Positions 20,008 through 29,130 of a DNA stretch of 64,000 nt are shown piece after piece (positions within the stretch are counted from its first letter, which is position 1; the number at the start of each line of letters is the position of its first letter). The DNA is from Pedobacter sp. FW305-3-2-15-E-R2A2 (GTDB lineage Bacteria > Bacteroidota > Bacteroidia > Sphingobacteriales > Sphingobacteriaceae): positions 1,178,001 to 1,242,000 of the forward strand of contig NZ_CP151803.1 in assembly GCF_038446955.1 (NCBI RefSeq), given 5' to 3'. A model generated the notes under the pieces. The model ran no database searches and was not told the origin of the DNA. It saw only the letters and a program-made list of their open reading frames with translations. The position numbers were made by a program, and so were the translations under genes.

Positions 20008-21189
20008 ATGAACCTACTGTGCATTATTTTACTCTCACTTTCTACTATAAATAGCCTTACCTTAATTTTTAAGCCTGAGAATCCATATTTAAAAAATAAG
20101 ATGCTCGGCATCTCGCTCTTTTGCTACAACATCTCTCTGCTGGTTTATTTTTTATGGTTTGAGAACGGGTATATCGTTGATCATCCGCATTCGCTTCGCA
20201 GCATGAGCCCTTTGATGTATTTAAATGCACCATTTTTTTACTTTTACATCAGGAATTCCCTGAAGAATATAAATGGGCTTAAAAAGACCGATTATCTGCA
20301 TTTTATTCCGGCATTCGTTCACCTTCTGGATTTAATCCCTTTTTATTTACTGTCTTTTGAGGAGAAACAGGAGATTGCTAAAATGATCTTTTTGAACAAG
20401 AATTTATTGTACTATGTAGGCTCCGGACTGATTCCAATCTCCTTTCATTACCTCTTCCGACTTGCATTACAATTGATTTACTTCTGTTACTGTGTGTACC
20501 TGGTGAGAAAGCTGCGGCCTCAGCTGATGGCCCTGATGAATAAAGAAAAACTGGGGAACTGGCTGTTTATTTCCCTCGTTTTAATGGGCGGGGTGGCCAT
20601 CAGCAACTTCTTTTACATGATTGCCTGTTATTTTGGCGAAAATCAGCATCAGCTCTCCGGGGCAAAACTTATTTTTTCGAGTATAGGGACTTTGGGCATC
20701 CTTTGCCTTAACCTGTATATCAATTTCAATCCGGAACGGGTTTATGGATACTTTAATAAAGACGCAGATAGAGAAATAGGCGAAGGAGTACCTGTCGTCA
20801 AAACAAGTTCAGTGGAGAATCCGGTAATGGTCGAGATTAAAGACACTGATCTTTTATTGGAAAAAATCAGGTATGCTTTGCATGAAGAACAGGTTTTTTT
20901 AAATAAGGGAATCACCATCGTTGATTTTGCGAAAAAGATCGATGTTTCTCCTAAGCTCCTGTCTACCCTTATTAACCGGAAATTCGAAACGAATTTTAAT
21001 GAGTTGATCAATAATTACCGTGTTGACTATGCAAAAGACCTGCTGGAAAAAAATATTTTGGAACGTTATTCCATTGAAGGCTTAGCGAATATGGCAGGAT
21101 TTAACTCCAGGATAACATTTTTCAATGTGTTTAAGAAGAAAGAAGGGGTTAGTCCAAGTGAATACCTGAAAAGGTCTTTAACTGCTTAA
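20008..21189 (+). CDS. membrane-bound AraC-family regulator
   Basis: 393 aa. Residues 1-235 hold about seven hydrophobic segments (for example LLCIILLSLSTINSLTLIF and ISLVLMGGVAISNFFYMIACYF). The C-terminal ~110 residues are an AraC DNA-binding domain: ITIVDFAKKIDVSPKLLSTLINRKFETNFNELINNYRVDYAKDLL, then YSIEGLANMAGFNSRITFFNVFKKKEGVSPSEYLK. This 7TM-AraC layout is common in Bacteroidota and suggests direct sensing of a membrane or envelope signal. It starts 146 bp from the divergent LysR gene. Confidence 0.88.
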   Translation: MNLLCIILLSLSTINSLTLIFKPENPYLKNKMLGISLFCYNISLLVYFLWFENGYIVDHPHSLRSMSPLMYLNAPFFYFYIRNSLKNINGLKKTDYLHFIPAFVHLLDLIPFYLLSFEEKQEIAKMIFLNKNLLYYVGSGLIPISFHYLFRLALQLIYFCYCVYLVRKLRPQLMALMNKEKLGNWLFISLVLMGGVAISNFFYMIACYFGENQHQLSGAKLIFSSIGTLGILCLNLYINFNPERVYGYFNKDADREIGEGVPVVKTSSVENPVMVEIKDTDLLLEKIRYALHEEQVFLNKGITIVDFAKKIDVSPKLLSTLINRKFETNFNELINNYRVDYAKDLLEKNILERYSIEGLANMAGFNSRITFFNVFKKKEGVSPSEYLKRSLTA

Positions 21190-21404
21190 TAATAAGCTTG
21201 TTGCCTGGGTTTGTTTTACTCTTTTTTGGAATATTTACGACGTTTATCTTGTTTCATATTCGGTTTTTGAAACCATAACCGGTTGTGACTTCATTTTATT
21301 TTACGGTATTTAGTGTCGTCAAAGGCAAAAGCGCTGGGGGGAGCTTTTTGTCTTGACAAAAAAACGAGATTTCTCGAAACTTATCATATGACGCGCTCAA
21401 CGTC

Positions 21405-21434
21405 GCAGCCGGAGTTCCTTCGGCTGCTTTTTTT
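21405..21434 (+). terminator. intrinsic terminator
   Basis: GCAGCCG (21405-21411) pairs with CGGCTGC (21421-21427), followed by T7. It is about 215 bp after the AraC stop, in a 376-bp stretch (21190-21565) where I see no convincing gene. A weaker AAAAGC/GCTTTT hairpin lies near 21330-21350. Confidence 0.75.
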
Positions 21435-21504
21435 ATTGCGCCTGTTTTTTGTCGCTTTTGAAATATTAGCCTTCCTCACTTCGATTCCCTGGAAGCTAAA
21501 TGAA

Positions 21505-21528
21505 GAAGGCAGCCCTATTGCTGCCTTC
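21505..21528 (-). terminator. hairpin after the tyrosinase operon
   Basis: GAAGGCAGC (21505-21513) pairs exactly with GCTGCCTTC (21520-21528). It lies about 40 bases beyond the tyrosinase stop on the minus strand. No long U run, so termination strength is uncertain. Confidence 0.5.
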
Positions 21529-21565
21529 CATGAATTCGGTGCCCGGCCGGATGGCCAGATCCGGA

Positions 21566-23200
21566 TTAAATAATTTCCAGGTGGAATCCGGTAACCGGCT
21601 TTTCCAGTGCATTTAATAGCTTGGTTTTATTGGTGCCGTTGATGAATCCATCCCTTCCATGTATTTCAATTTCTACATGTTCGTAAGGGTTCTCATTCAG
21701 CGCTGAAAAAAGTTTGTTTTCTATTACCGGAAGTTTAAAGAATGCTTTTACTTCCAGGTGCGTCTGGCAATTGGCACAGAATTGTGAATTCCATCGGCTC
21801 AGTATGGCTTCTGTTCCCAGATGAAGCTTTTCTCCGTTCACATTCATGAATGCGGATACGGTAAAAGAACCTCTGATCGGCGCTTTATTGATTTTGCTGA
21901 CTTTGATAATTTTGCTGGGGAAAGGCTCTTGTTTTTTCGCCATAAAGAGCGTCGCATGGTCATCCATGGAACCCTGACTATAGGTATAGCCTAATTGTGT
22001 TTCAATATTGATGCAATCTTTGGAGTTGTAATAGTCTGTTTCATTCTTTTTAAAAGGCTCCAGCGGACTGTCCAGTGTTAACCAGGTATTTGGCGCAAAT
22101 CCAGGTGTGGGCCCTTGATTGTCAATGGTGTTTGTTCCAGGGTATTCGGGGATGATCTCCAGTTCATCTGTAGCGCCATTTTTTTTCTGCCACAACCAGA
22201 ACACCCGGTCAATATTACAATGGTGAAAATAAAAGATCGGATCGAATGCTGCAGTATCGTTTTCGCCCATATCCCCATTTGCTCCTGGAATGGGCGATTG
22301 GTTATAAACCGGGATATCACAACCTCCAACAGCGAGATGGATGCTGTTATGTGGCGATTCCAGGGGAACAACGGCCTTAAAGTTAGGATCGTTAGTGATT
22401 GGTTTGCCGGTTGCAGGATCAATCGTTTGGCGGTCCTCATTCCATTGGGCAGCGGAGCTGGTATTCGAGAAGACGGTATAATTGGGTGCGTCCAGGCAAT
22501 CTTTGAACTTCTGAACCAGATTGGTTGGAATGGTCACTTTGTCCACTACAATATGAGAATTTAGCCAGTCTTTTATGTTGTTATTGAGTATTTTAACATT
22601 GTCTTCACATTTAGGGAACAGCGCATTGTGTGCAAGCGTTGCTGCAATATCATTTGGTCCCATCAGACCAGATAATGGATAACGTTTGGTTTCGTAGTCT
22701 TTCGGTTTGGAATAATCCGCCTGGGGATCCGGACTGATGTTGTCGGTAATGTTCCTTGGAAAGATAAAAGAGCGTAAAGGATTATCGATTGTTTTGTCGT
22801 CAAGAATAAAACTTTCATCGGTTAAGCAGGACGGAATCCCGTAGAGAATGCTGCTTTCATCGGTTTCATCCCAATAAGGCAAAACTACATCCTCACAACC
22901 CGGGATACTTTGTAAAGCTTGTTCCAATCTAAGCAGGTAAACACGGTGCCAGGTTGGAAACAATATGTTTCCGTGGTTACAGTAGCCACCCCAGTAACTG
23001 GCGTTGCCCCAGCCACCACCTCTGAATGGCTCCCCGTGGTATCCACCGATCTTAAAAAAGGAATTGTCATCGGTATAATCGAGTTCTTTGATGCCTTTCC
23101 AGGCTCTCATCAGGTTTTCCAGGGGTTCTTTAACCCCGTTTGTATAATCTATTTGAAGGTCAATCAAAGAACGTCTGGTTTTTAATTTTGGAGTTGTCAT
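21566..23200 (-). CDS. tyrosinase-family type-3 copper protein
   Basis: 544 aa, no signal peptide. The CuA site is in YCNHGNILFPTWHRVYLLRLEQAL (around residues 73-96), with an upstream His in GGYHGEPF. The CuB site has SPHNSIHLAVGG followed by AFDPIFYFHHCNIDRVFWLWQ. The protein would oxidise phenols or catechols (monophenol or catechol oxidase) or serve as a related oxidase. A C-terminal ~150-aa beta domain (from GSFTVSAFMNVNGEKLHLG) resembles the shielding domain of plant-type polyphenol oxidases. It is the last gene of a three-gene minus operon with 23205 and 23722; the upstream genes may help export or copper loading (inference). Confidence 0.88.
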   Translation of the reverse strand: MTTPKLKTRRSLIDLQIDYTNGVKEPLENLMRAWKGIKELDYTDDNSFFKIGGYHGEPFRGGGWGNASYWGGYCNHGNILFPTWHRVYLLRLEQALQSIPGCEDVVLPYWDETDESSILYGIPSCLTDESFILDDKTIDNPLRSFIFPRNITDNISPDPQADYSKPKDYETKRYPLSGLMGPNDIAATLAHNALFPKCEDNVKILNNNIKDWLNSHIVVDKVTIPTNLVQKFKDCLDAPNYTVFSNTSSAAQWNEDRQTIDPATGKPITNDPNFKAVVPLESPHNSIHLAVGGCDIPVYNQSPIPGANGDMGENDTAAFDPIFYFHHCNIDRVFWLWQKKNGATDELEIIPEYPGTNTIDNQGPTPGFAPNTWLTLDSPLEPFKKNETDYYNSKDCINIETQLGYTYSQGSMDDHATLFMAKKQEPFPSKIIKVSKINKAPIRGSFTVSAFMNVNGEKLHLGTEAILSRWNSQFCANCQTHLEVKAFFKLPVIENKLFSALNENPYEHVEIEIHGRDGFINGTNKTKLLNALEKPVTGFHLEII

Positions 23201-23204
23201 AGCG

Positions 23205-23684
23205 TTAATCTTTAAATTGTATGCGTTTAAAATTAGTTAAGGGTATACGGATATTGGAAAAATTGTTGAGTAATGAACCTGAGATGATCAGGATCATGCC
23301 AGTTACAGAAAGCCATTGGGCTAAAGGGAAAAATACTTTGCCCGATAAAATGACCACAGCTCCTGCCAGACTGATCAGGAAAGGGAGGTATCCTTTTTGA
23401 GGGATTTTTCTCCACAGCATCACCAGATGAAAGGCTAAGAAAGCCATTAAGACAGGAAATAACCAAGGCATATAAGGCAACCTTGCAAGCCCGATGCTTC
23501 CGAACATGCTCATATATATCGCCCAGCAGAAGGGACATTTTGGGAAAAAGGCAATCAGAATGCTCATCAATACGGAAGGCAGCACACGTCCTGTTTTTTT
23601 GACCCCGGAAAATGACTCGCCCATGCTTTCGTCCTGCGAATTGTGATGACAATTGCAGGAACTCATTTCTTTAGAGTTACTCAT
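23205..23684 (-). CDS. small multi-pass membrane protein with metal-ligand-like N-terminus
   Basis: 159 aa. The N-terminus SSCNCHHNSQ offers Cys and His ligands. Four or so membrane segments follow; the first contains FFPKCPFCWAIYMSMFG, a CPxC motif within the membrane. This layout recalls MerC-like or copper-handling membrane proteins, but I cannot assign a family. It ends 4 bp before the tyrosinase start (23200), so the two are likely co-translated and it may supply copper. That role is inference. Confidence 0.65.
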   Translation of the reverse strand: MSNSKEMSSCNCHHNSQDESMGESFSGVKKTGRVLPSVLMSILIAFFPKCPFCWAIYMSMFGSIGLARLPYMPWLFPVLMAFLAFHLVMLWRKIPQKGYLPFLISLAGAVVILSGKVFFPLAQWLSVTGMILIISGSLLNNFSNIRIPLTNFKRIQFKD

Positions 23685-23721
23685 TAGAAATAGGTTTTAG
23701 AAGAGTTTGAAGAAAGGATGG

Positions 23722-24144
23722 TTAGGCTTGTGTTTGCAGTATTGCATAAAAGGAATATACCGCTCCGGCCGGGCTTGTGGTGCCATTATCGCCGGGATGC
23801 GGGATCACTCTCGTGACACTGCCCACCAGCACAGGGAACTGGTCAATTCCATTGGGTATCACAGGAACCTGATAGCATAGATAACTATAAAGCCATGGAT
23901 CGTCGCCTACTTTACCAAAACCCTGGAACCACAAAGTGGCTGGGTTTCCATATTGAATAGAACCTTTCAGGTCCAGGCTCCAGCCATCACCGCCGATTGT
24001 TCCTGAAATACTGTTGTCGTCAGCGATGTTGATTTGCAAGATTGCCCTGCCTTCTTCGAGGAGATCGAAATCTGTTGCGATGGCAGGATTGTTTTTTAAG
24101 CTTCTGTAGGTCCAGATGCTTGTTTTTGAGATAGCGTTAGTCAT
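23722..24144 (-). CDS. hypothetical protein linked to tyrosinase
   Basis: 140 aa, soluble, beta-rich, without signal peptide: YRSLKNNPAIATDFDLLEEGRAILQINIADDNSISGTIGG and SIQYGNPATLWFQGFGKVGDDPWLYSYLCYQVP. First gene of the tyrosinase operon (37-bp gap to the next). I do not recognise the family. It could be a caddie-like partner or simply an unrelated co-transcribed protein. Upstream, 24145-24480 is an AT-rich spacer of ~335 bp shared with the divergent SRPBCC gene; I see no gene in it. Confidence 0.6.
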   Translation of the reverse strand: MTNAISKTSIWTYRSLKNNPAIATDFDLLEEGRAILQINIADDNSISGTIGGDGWSLDLKGSIQYGNPATLWFQGFGKVGDDPWLYSYLCYQVPVIPNGIDQFPVLVGSVTRVIPHPGDNGTTSPAGAVYSFYAILQTQA

Positions 24145-24480
24145 GATATTGGTTTAAGATGATCAATAATTTACATAGGATTGTATTTTTTTAATGAAGA
24201 TAAGCATTTATTTTTAAGTAAATATTCTGAATGAAAAATGAATAGGTCTGAACATGTAATGAATAATTTTTTGTTCATTATCTGTGTTTTTATTAATCTG
24301 ATTTTATCTTTTTAATGCCCGTTGGTATGGATTTTATAGCTCTTTTAGCCAGGGATGTCTTAAATAGCCCCTGAAAATGTCGTGATCAGCCACCTTGTAA
24401 ATCAATCTGTTGTCTTAACTTTAGATGTCCGGGATAGGCTGGCTGACAAATGTAAGTGTTGTTGTTTAAAATATATTCTT

Positions 24481-24921
24481 ATGAAAAAGCAGGAATTTAA
24501 AATTTTGATTGATGCCCCACGCGAAAAAGTATGGGATGTGATTATTGGAAAGGATACTTATCCTCAATGGACTGCTCCTTTTGCGGAAGGATCTAACGTG
24601 GAAACAGATTGGAAGAAAGGAAGCCGGGCACTGTTTGTAAATGGAGAGGGCGATGGTATGGTCTCTGAGATTGCAGAAAATATCCCTCATGAGTTTCTAT
24701 CCATCCGGCATTTGGGAATGATCAATAAAGGAGTGGAGGATCTGGATAGTGAAGAAATTAAAAAGTGGTCTGGCTCTATGGAGGATTACAGACTCCGTGA
24801 TGTAGATGGTAAGACCGAATGGAAGGTAGAAATGGATACCGCCGCGGACTGGGAAGACTATATGGGTAAAACCTGGCCATTGGCGCTTCAGAAAGCAAAA
24901 GAACTGGCCGAAAAATCCTGA
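24481..24921 (+). CDS. SRPBCC/AHSA1-type START-like protein
   Basis: 146 aa from the ATG at 24481 (MKKQEFKILIDAPREKVWDVI). The longer frame adds 33 residues with no fold features (CKCCCLKY), so I reject that start. Family signs are the opening strand and helix, YPQWTAPFAEGSNVETDWKKGSR, and a C-terminal helix KTWPLALQKAKELAEK. It probably binds a lipid-like or aromatic ligand; function unknown. Monocistronic. Confidence 0.8.
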   Translation: MKKQEFKILIDAPREKVWDVIIGKDTYPQWTAPFAEGSNVETDWKKGSRALFVNGEGDGMVSEIAENIPHEFLSIRHLGMINKGVEDLDSEEIKKWSGSMEDYRLRDVDGKTEWKVEMDTAADWEDYMGKTWPLALQKAKELAEKS

Positions 24922-24938
24922 TTTTTTAATGCCTTGAA

Positions 24939-24982
24939 TTTACATTTGGCAGCGTCATAGAGAAGATGCTGCCAAATGTAAA
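24939..24982. terminator. bidirectional terminator
   Basis: A 15-bp perfect inverted repeat: TTTACATTTGGCAGC (24939-24953) and GCTGCCAAATGTAAA (24968-24982), between two convergent genes. Confidence 0.8.
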
Positions 24983-24999
24983 TAGGTTTTAGGGCTAGA

Positions 25000-25551
25000 T
25001 TAGTCCCATTTTACGTTCAGGTTGTTGTCTGTAGCGAATGCTTTTCCCTTTTCTAACAACCGGATATATTTCTTTTCAAACGCTTCATTATATTTTTCAT
25101 CAATTTCCTTAACGATCAGGTCTTTTTGTTCCTGTGGGCCTTTGGTATCACATAGCTTTGCATAAGCCATGTATTCGTTCTTATAGACAGGAAGAACAAA
25201 TTCAAAAAGCTCAAGGGATAATGTTTTTATCTCCTTTTTAACACCGCTTTCTGATAAGTTTTTAATGTCTTTTATACTCTTTTCGATATACAGAATCTGA
25301 TTGCTGATATTTTTCTGTGCTTCATCTCCTTTTTTCTTGCTTGCTGGTACTCCAGGAAATTCTTTGGTTTCGTCATTGAGTCTTCTGGCAAAGGTAGGGG
25401 TACCAAACTCCCGCAAGATATTGGTATTGAGTACGGCAATGCCGAAAAAACGATCTGCAGATTCCGTACAGGCAGTTAGGAACAGCAGTCCGCTAAGTAG
25501 TGTGATTAATAAACGATGTGTGGGTGTTTTTTTTAAAATGGATGTCATCAT
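25000..25551 (-). CDS. lipoprotein, hypothetical
   Basis: 183 aa with signal peptide and lipobox LLFLTAC (Cys near 28). The mature protein is helical and charged, with no motif I know: KNISNQILYIEKSIKDIKNLSES and EKYNEAFEKKYIRLLEKGKAFATDNNLNVKWD. Likely periplasmic face of a membrane. Alone, convergent with the SRPBCC gene. Confidence 0.65.
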   Translation of the reverse strand: MMTSILKKTPTHRLLITLLSGLLFLTACTESADRFFGIAVLNTNILREFGTPTFARRLNDETKEFPGVPASKKKGDEAQKNISNQILYIEKSIKDIKNLSESGVKKEIKTLSLELFEFVLPVYKNEYMAYAKLCDTKGPQEQKDLIVKEIDEKYNEAFEKKYIRLLEKGKAFATDNNLNVKWD

Positions 25552-25764
25552 GCTTTGGTAAATGGGTAAAATCTCTATTTTCTTATGGGCACAAATTTAG
25601 AATTAATTTCTGATCAGCACCTGGAATGGTAATGACCTGGAAGCAGTTTTAATTGGATTTTAGTATAGGTTTTGCAAAGCGCTGTTCAACAGCTACAACA
25701 GATCGTTTTTTTTAACGATATTGGTTACAAATCAGCAGAAACACTCAAACTTATTCTTTACATA

Positions 25765-27378
25765 ATGCTTCACGACAACCTTATTCTCATTCTTGTCCTG
25801 CTTTTAGGTGTTACCATTCTCGTGATGATTGGGCATAAACTGAAAGTTTCCTATCCAATATTTTTAGTGTTATCAGGGCTGATCATCGGATTTGTTCCCG
25901 GCATTCCGCATATTTTTGTCGACCCTGACATTATATTCCTGCTTTTTCTTCCTCCTTTATTATACGAAGCTGCCTGGACAACATCCTGGAAAGACTTTTG
26001 GGAATATAAAGGCGCTATATTCTTAATGGCTGTCGGTCTGGTTTTGATTACTTCTATTGCAGTAGCCTATGCATCGGTTGCATTTATTCCAGGTTTTACT
26101 TTGGCTCTTGGCTTTTTGCTGGGCGGTATTGTTTCCCCGCCGGATGCGATTGCAGCTTCTACCGTTTTAAAGGGGGTAAAGATTCCAAAAACCATTAATT
26201 CCTTGCTGGAAGGAGAGAGTCTGATCAATGATGCTTCCAGTTTAATTGTGTTTAAGTTTGCCCTTGCGGCGGTAATTACCGGGAACTTTGTGTTCCAGGA
26301 TGCTGCTTTAAATTTTGTGGTGGTTGCAGGATTTGGGATTTTAATCGGTCTTGGAATCGGTTGTATATTTTATGCGATTCACCGTTGGTTACCTACCAAT
26401 GAAAATATAGATACTGTTTTAACATTACTGACACCTTACTTTATGTACATCGTAGCAGAACACTTTAAGGTGTCAGGAGTGATGGCTGTGGTCTCCGGAG
26501 GACTTTTTCTCTGTAGCCAGTCGCACGTGATTTTGACGCCCAATTCCAGGGTTAAAGTTACTGCCGTCTGGTCTGCCACCACATTTATGATGAATGGTGT
26601 TGTTTTTATCCTGATCGGATTGGCATTGCCTGATATTGTAGCCGGTCTGGGCTCGGATTATCCATTAAAAACCGCGATAGGTTATGGAATTGGCATCAGC
26701 TTACTGACACTGGTGGTCCGGTTTGTCTGGTTGTTTACAACGAGCAGGCTGACCAGGCTGGTCAACAAAAAAACAAGGATTCGCTATCAGGGGATGACCT
26801 GGCATTCTTCTGTTGTCATTGTCTGGGCGGGGATGCGTGGCGTGGTTTCACTCGCTGCTGCATTGTCTATTCCCTTGTTGCTCACTGATCAGACGGCCTT
26901 TCCTTTAAGGAACCTCATTCTGTTCATCACTTTTGTGGTGATCCTGGTCACCCTGGTCTTTCAGGGGCTTTCTTTGCCCTATATCATCCGGTTATTGAAA
27001 ATACCGGAAAACACCTATAAGCTGTCGGAAGAGGAACAGAGTTCGCAGATCCGGCTTAGGTTGATTGACCGTTCTCTGGAAAGAATGCAGCAAAATTATA
27101 AGTCTCAATGTATCCACAATGAGTTGGTGGTTAGCTTTAAGGCAGAACTGGAAAGATCGCTGGTCGACAAGAAGAGTGCCCTGCAGGCCATGCGGGAGGG
27201 AAAGGTTGACCTTGAGGAACTTAAAGTATATAAGGAAATGATGGTGGATCTGATTCATATCCAGCGTCATGAATTACACCTCCTGAAAAAAGACAGGAAT
27301 TACGACGATGATATCCTCAGAGAGGAAGAGAAACGACTGGATTTAGAAGAATTGAGCAGTAACGGAAAGCTGTTCTGA
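25765..27378 (+). CDS. CPA1-family Na+/H+ antiporter
   Basis: 537 aa from the ATG at 25765, which opens on the first membrane helix (LILILVLLLGVTILVMIGHKL); the longer frame needs a TTG start at 25672. About 12 membrane helices. Hallmarks are LFLPPLLYEAAW, GGIVSPPDAIAAS and LLEGESLINDASSLIVF (the ND ion-binding pair), and WAGMRGVVSLAAALSIP. A cytosolic tail of ~110 aa with charged helices follows. It exchanges Na+ or K+ for protons. The TPR gene follows 37 bp later. Confidence 0.92.
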   Translation: MLHDNLILILVLLLGVTILVMIGHKLKVSYPIFLVLSGLIIGFVPGIPHIFVDPDIIFLLFLPPLLYEAAWTTSWKDFWEYKGAIFLMAVGLVLITSIAVAYASVAFIPGFTLALGFLLGGIVSPPDAIAASTVLKGVKIPKTINSLLEGESLINDASSLIVFKFALAAVITGNFVFQDAALNFVVVAGFGILIGLGIGCIFYAIHRWLPTNENIDTVLTLLTPYFMYIVAEHFKVSGVMAVVSGGLFLCSQSHVILTPNSRVKVTAVWSATTFMMNGVVFILIGLALPDIVAGLGSDYPLKTAIGYGIGISLLTLVVRFVWLFTTSRLTRLVNKKTRIRYQGMTWHSSVVIVWAGMRGVVSLAAALSIPLLLTDQTAFPLRNLILFITFVVILVTLVFQGLSLPYIIRLLKIPENTYKLSEEEQSSQIRLRLIDRSLERMQQNYKSQCIHNELVVSFKAELERSLVDKKSALQAMREGKVDLEELKVYKEMMVDLIHIQRHELHLLKKDRNYDDDILREEEKRLDLEELSSNGKLF

Positions 27379-27415
27379 TCCTGGCAGATGATAAAAAGTG
27401 TTAGTTTTACCGATA

Positions 27416-27814
27416 ATGGAAGCAATTGACAAGAAGATACCGCAAAAGCTGGAAGAGGTCATTCTGCTGAGTCAGGAATTATGGGGATATCCGGACCGGG
27501 CAGAAGAAAATTTGAGCAAGGCAGAAGAGATCCTGCGAGCACTATTGCTGACTAATCCGGATCATACATTAGTGATGACAAGCCTCGCTGCAGTTTTGTG
27601 CGACAGGGGCCTGTATGATGAAGCCTTGCAACATCTGAAAAGGGCAGAGGAACTGGGCAGCGATGACCGCCGTGTATTTGAAAATATTGGGATTGTATTG
27701 ATGAACCAACCTGGTGGAAAGAAAGCGGAGGCCTTAGCCTATTTTGAAAAGGCCGGCCGGTTGAGGGCAAATGAACTCAGCATCACCGCTTGGTTTGATC
27801 CACAAGGCCATTAA
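27416..27814 (+). CDS. tetratricopeptide-repeat protein
   Basis: 132 aa from the ATG at 27416. Two to three TPR units are visible: AEENLSKAEEILRALLLTNPDHTLVMTSLAAVLCDRGLYDEALQHLKRAEELGSDDRRVFENIGIVLM and the next helix pair AEALAYFEKAGRLRAN. No signal peptide. A protein-binding scaffold of unknown partner, probably co-transcribed with the antiporter. Its stop is 2 bp from the convergent propeller gene. Confidence 0.8.
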   Translation: MEAIDKKIPQKLEEVILLSQELWGYPDRAEENLSKAEEILRALLLTNPDHTLVMTSLAAVLCDRGLYDEALQHLKRAEELGSDDRRVFENIGIVLMNQPGGKKAEALAYFEKAGRLRANELSITAWFDPQGH

Positions 27815-27816
27815 GG

Positions 27817-29031
27817 CTATTTATGTAAAGCATAGAAAAAGCCATTGGAATCTCCAAAATAAAGCATTCGTCCGTCGGTAAGGGGAGTCGATAAGATAGA
27901 TCCTAAAGCCAGAATCTTTTTCTCTACCGACAGATAATTGTCGCCATACAACGAAACATCCTTTCTGAAATGGTCCGTCTCGTCATAGATACTGGCATAC
28001 CTGCTTTTACTCTCCTCCGTCTGAAAAGTAGAATTGATTTTTCCTGTTTCCGGATCAACAAAATAAACTTTGCCATTAAAGCAGCCAAATACCAGTTCAG
28101 TGCCCATCATGATGGCCGTTCCATAGACACGCATGTTGAGCGGTAAGGTCCATTTTATCGTTCCGGAATTCGCTTTCATGGCATAAAAGCGATGGGTATC
28201 GGAAGTTCCGAAATAGATATTGCCCTTATAGAAAAGAGGGCTGGCAATGATCCAGCTTCCAATTTCCTTCATGTTCCACTTGCCGGTCCCTGTTTTTAGG
28301 TCCAGTGCGTAGATATTGAAATCCCGGCTTCCGAAAAAGACAGTACTATCCTGTACGATGGCTGCTTTTTGGATTTCTCCTTTTGGAAAGTATTGATCGC
28401 CCACGGTTTTAAATTTCCACTTCAGGCTGCCTGATTTCGAATCCAGCGCATAAAAGAAACCATCATAACTACCTGTTAATACCGTTTTATCTTTAATCAC
28501 AGGATCCGCATGGACACTGCCGCCGGTTTTATAAGCCCATTGCTTTTTTCCGGAAGTAACATCCAGGGCATAAATGCTGCTGTCGCCGCTGCCTATATAA
28601 ACGAGTTGTTCATTTACTATGGGAGAGGAGAGGTAATAGTCCCAGGTATCGTACTTTTTCTCTCCATTGGTTTTAAATTTCCAGATCAGCTGACCGCTGA
28701 TTTTATCGAGCGCATAAACATATCCATCCCCACTCGAAAAGATCACCCGCTGCTCATTGATCACCGGCGAAGAATGAACCGCTCCATTGGTCTTAAATTT
28801 CCATTCCATTTTTCCGGAGTTTTTATCTAAGGCATATAAATGCTGGTCGCCACTGCCAAAATAAACCATTTTGCCATTACTTACAGGAGAAGAATGGATG
28901 GCAGCACCGGTAGGGAATTTCCAGGCCATTGTAGCGGGAGTTTGGGCAATCGCAGTTAAAGTGCCACAGCAGATACAGATCAGGATAAACAGGGATATTG
29001 AGGAATAGAGAGGAGCGTTTTTTCTTTTCAT
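27817..29031 (-). CDS. PQQ-repeat (BamB-like) beta-propeller protein, secreted
   Basis: 404 aa with a signal peptide ending AIA-Q. Seven or eight repeats share the core hSSPVh..g.hhhGSgDg.hYALD...G...WkfkT, for example VHSSPVINEQRVIFSSGDGYVYALD and VHADPVIKDKTVLTGSYDGFFYALD. This is the YVTN/PQQ propeller fold. No PQQ dehydrogenase ligands are evident, so it is likely a binding scaffold, not an enzyme. Single-gene unit. Confidence 0.88.
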   Translation of the reverse strand: MKRKNAPLYSSISLFILICICCGTLTAIAQTPATMAWKFPTGAAIHSSPVSNGKMVYFGSGDQHLYALDKNSGKMEWKFKTNGAVHSSPVINEQRVIFSSGDGYVYALDKISGQLIWKFKTNGEKKYDTWDYYLSSPIVNEQLVYIGSGDSSIYALDVTSGKKQWAYKTGGSVHADPVIKDKTVLTGSYDGFFYALDSKSGSLKWKFKTVGDQYFPKGEIQKAAIVQDSTVFFGSRDFNIYALDLKTGTGKWNMKEIGSWIIASPLFYKGNIYFGTSDTHRFYAMKANSGTIKWTLPLNMRVYGTAIMMGTELVFGCFNGKVYFVDPETGKINSTFQTEESKSRYASIYDETDHFRKDVSLYGDNYLSVEKKILALGSILSTPLTDGRMLYFGDSNGFFYALHK

Positions 29032-29130
29032 AAATGGTGGTTTACCAATGAATATATTTGAAGATACATAAATATTTTATTAGGAATATTATTGCTTATT
29101 TTTAAGAAAGTTCGATTGAAAATCATAGCT

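Noticed and set aside
21313..21573. 86-aa open frame between AraC and tyrosinase genes
   Set aside because: A clear intrinsic terminator (21405-21434) and a second hairpin (21505-21528) lie inside it, it overlaps the tyrosinase stop, and it resembles no protein I know.
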